From: an uncultured Porphyromonadaceae bacterium
GTDB lineage: Bacteria; Bacteroidota; Bacteroidia; Bacteroidales; Muribaculaceae
Direction: 5' to 3'
Length of the DNA: 6,557 nucleotides
Assembly (NCBI GenBank): GCA_902475285.1
Contig: CABRZA010000135.1
Coordinates: forward strand, 1 to 6,557
The position numbers were made by a program, and so were the translations under genes. This document shows, piece by piece, positions 6,548-6,557 of this stretch. Below the pieces are notes generated by a model that saw nothing but the letters and a program-made list of their open reading frames with translations, searched no databases and was not told the DNA's origin. The first letter of the stretch is position 1, and each line of letters opens with the position of its first letter.

Positions 6548-6557
6548 TCCGCCCAGG
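6509..6557. repeat. Perfect 14-bp inverted repeat with nested inner stem
   Basis: CCTGGGCGGAGTTG (6509-6522) is the exact reverse complement of CAACTCCGCCCAGG (6544-6557). Between the arms a second stem, GGGC (6528-6531) with GCCC (6535-6538), closes a three-base TAC loop, leaving a symmetric 5-by-5 internal loop. There is no T-run at the left end and the right end coincides with the window edge, so the element may continue. It could be a dispersed palindromic repeat, a terminator of a gene beyond the window, or a structured RNA. The sequence does not decide between these. Confidence 0.85.

Noticed and set aside
6509..6557. Palindrome as an insertion-sequence end or CRISPR repeat
   Set aside because: No transposase fragment, target-site duplication or repeated spacer pattern is visible in the window; the element is cut by the edge, so only a generic palindrome can be claimed.

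Overview
The window looks like a chromosomal segment of a GC-rich gut-type Bacteroidales bacterium, possibly Muribaculaceae or a relative. The family-level guess is inference. The evidence is a GLUG-type surface protein, a clostripain-family (C11) lipoprotein and a prolyl-oligopeptidase lipoprotein, together with start codons that lack purine-rich Shine-Dalgarno sites, as is usual in Bacteroidota.

Layout. Bases 1-882 (+) hold the C-terminal part of a beta-helical GLUG-repeat surface protein whose start lies outside the window. Bases 883-951 separate it from a convergent gene set and contain one strong hairpin (901-930) placed to end transcription from both sides. Bases 952-6340 are filled by four genes on the minus strand, read from right to left: a C11 cysteine peptidase lipoprotein (5132-6340), an MscS-type mechanosensitive channel (4050-5135), an S9A prolyl oligopeptidase lipoprotein (1899-4034) and a lipoprotein of unknown role with a BamE/SmpA-like C-terminal motif (952-1902). 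Two of the three junctions are ATGA stop/start overlaps and the third gap is 15 bases, so this is almost certainly one co-translated operon. Bases 6341-6557 contain no gene. The part next to the operon is AT-rich and should hold the promoter. The far end holds a perfect 14-bp inverted repeat with further nested and competing pairings.

How the genes may work together. Three of the four products carry lipoprotein signals, and the fourth is a membrane channel. Two are proteases of complementary type: a C11 endopeptidase, whose characterised relatives cut after Arg or Lys, and a Pro-specific oligopeptidase. A reasonable but unproven reading is an envelope module for peptide breakdown or cell-surface maintenance, with the MscS channel buffering osmotic stress. 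No mobile element, CRISPR array, tRNA or rRNA is visible. The least conventional signals are a roughly 59-residue insertion in the cytoplasmic domain of the channel and the palindromic, possibly switch-like DNA at the right edge.
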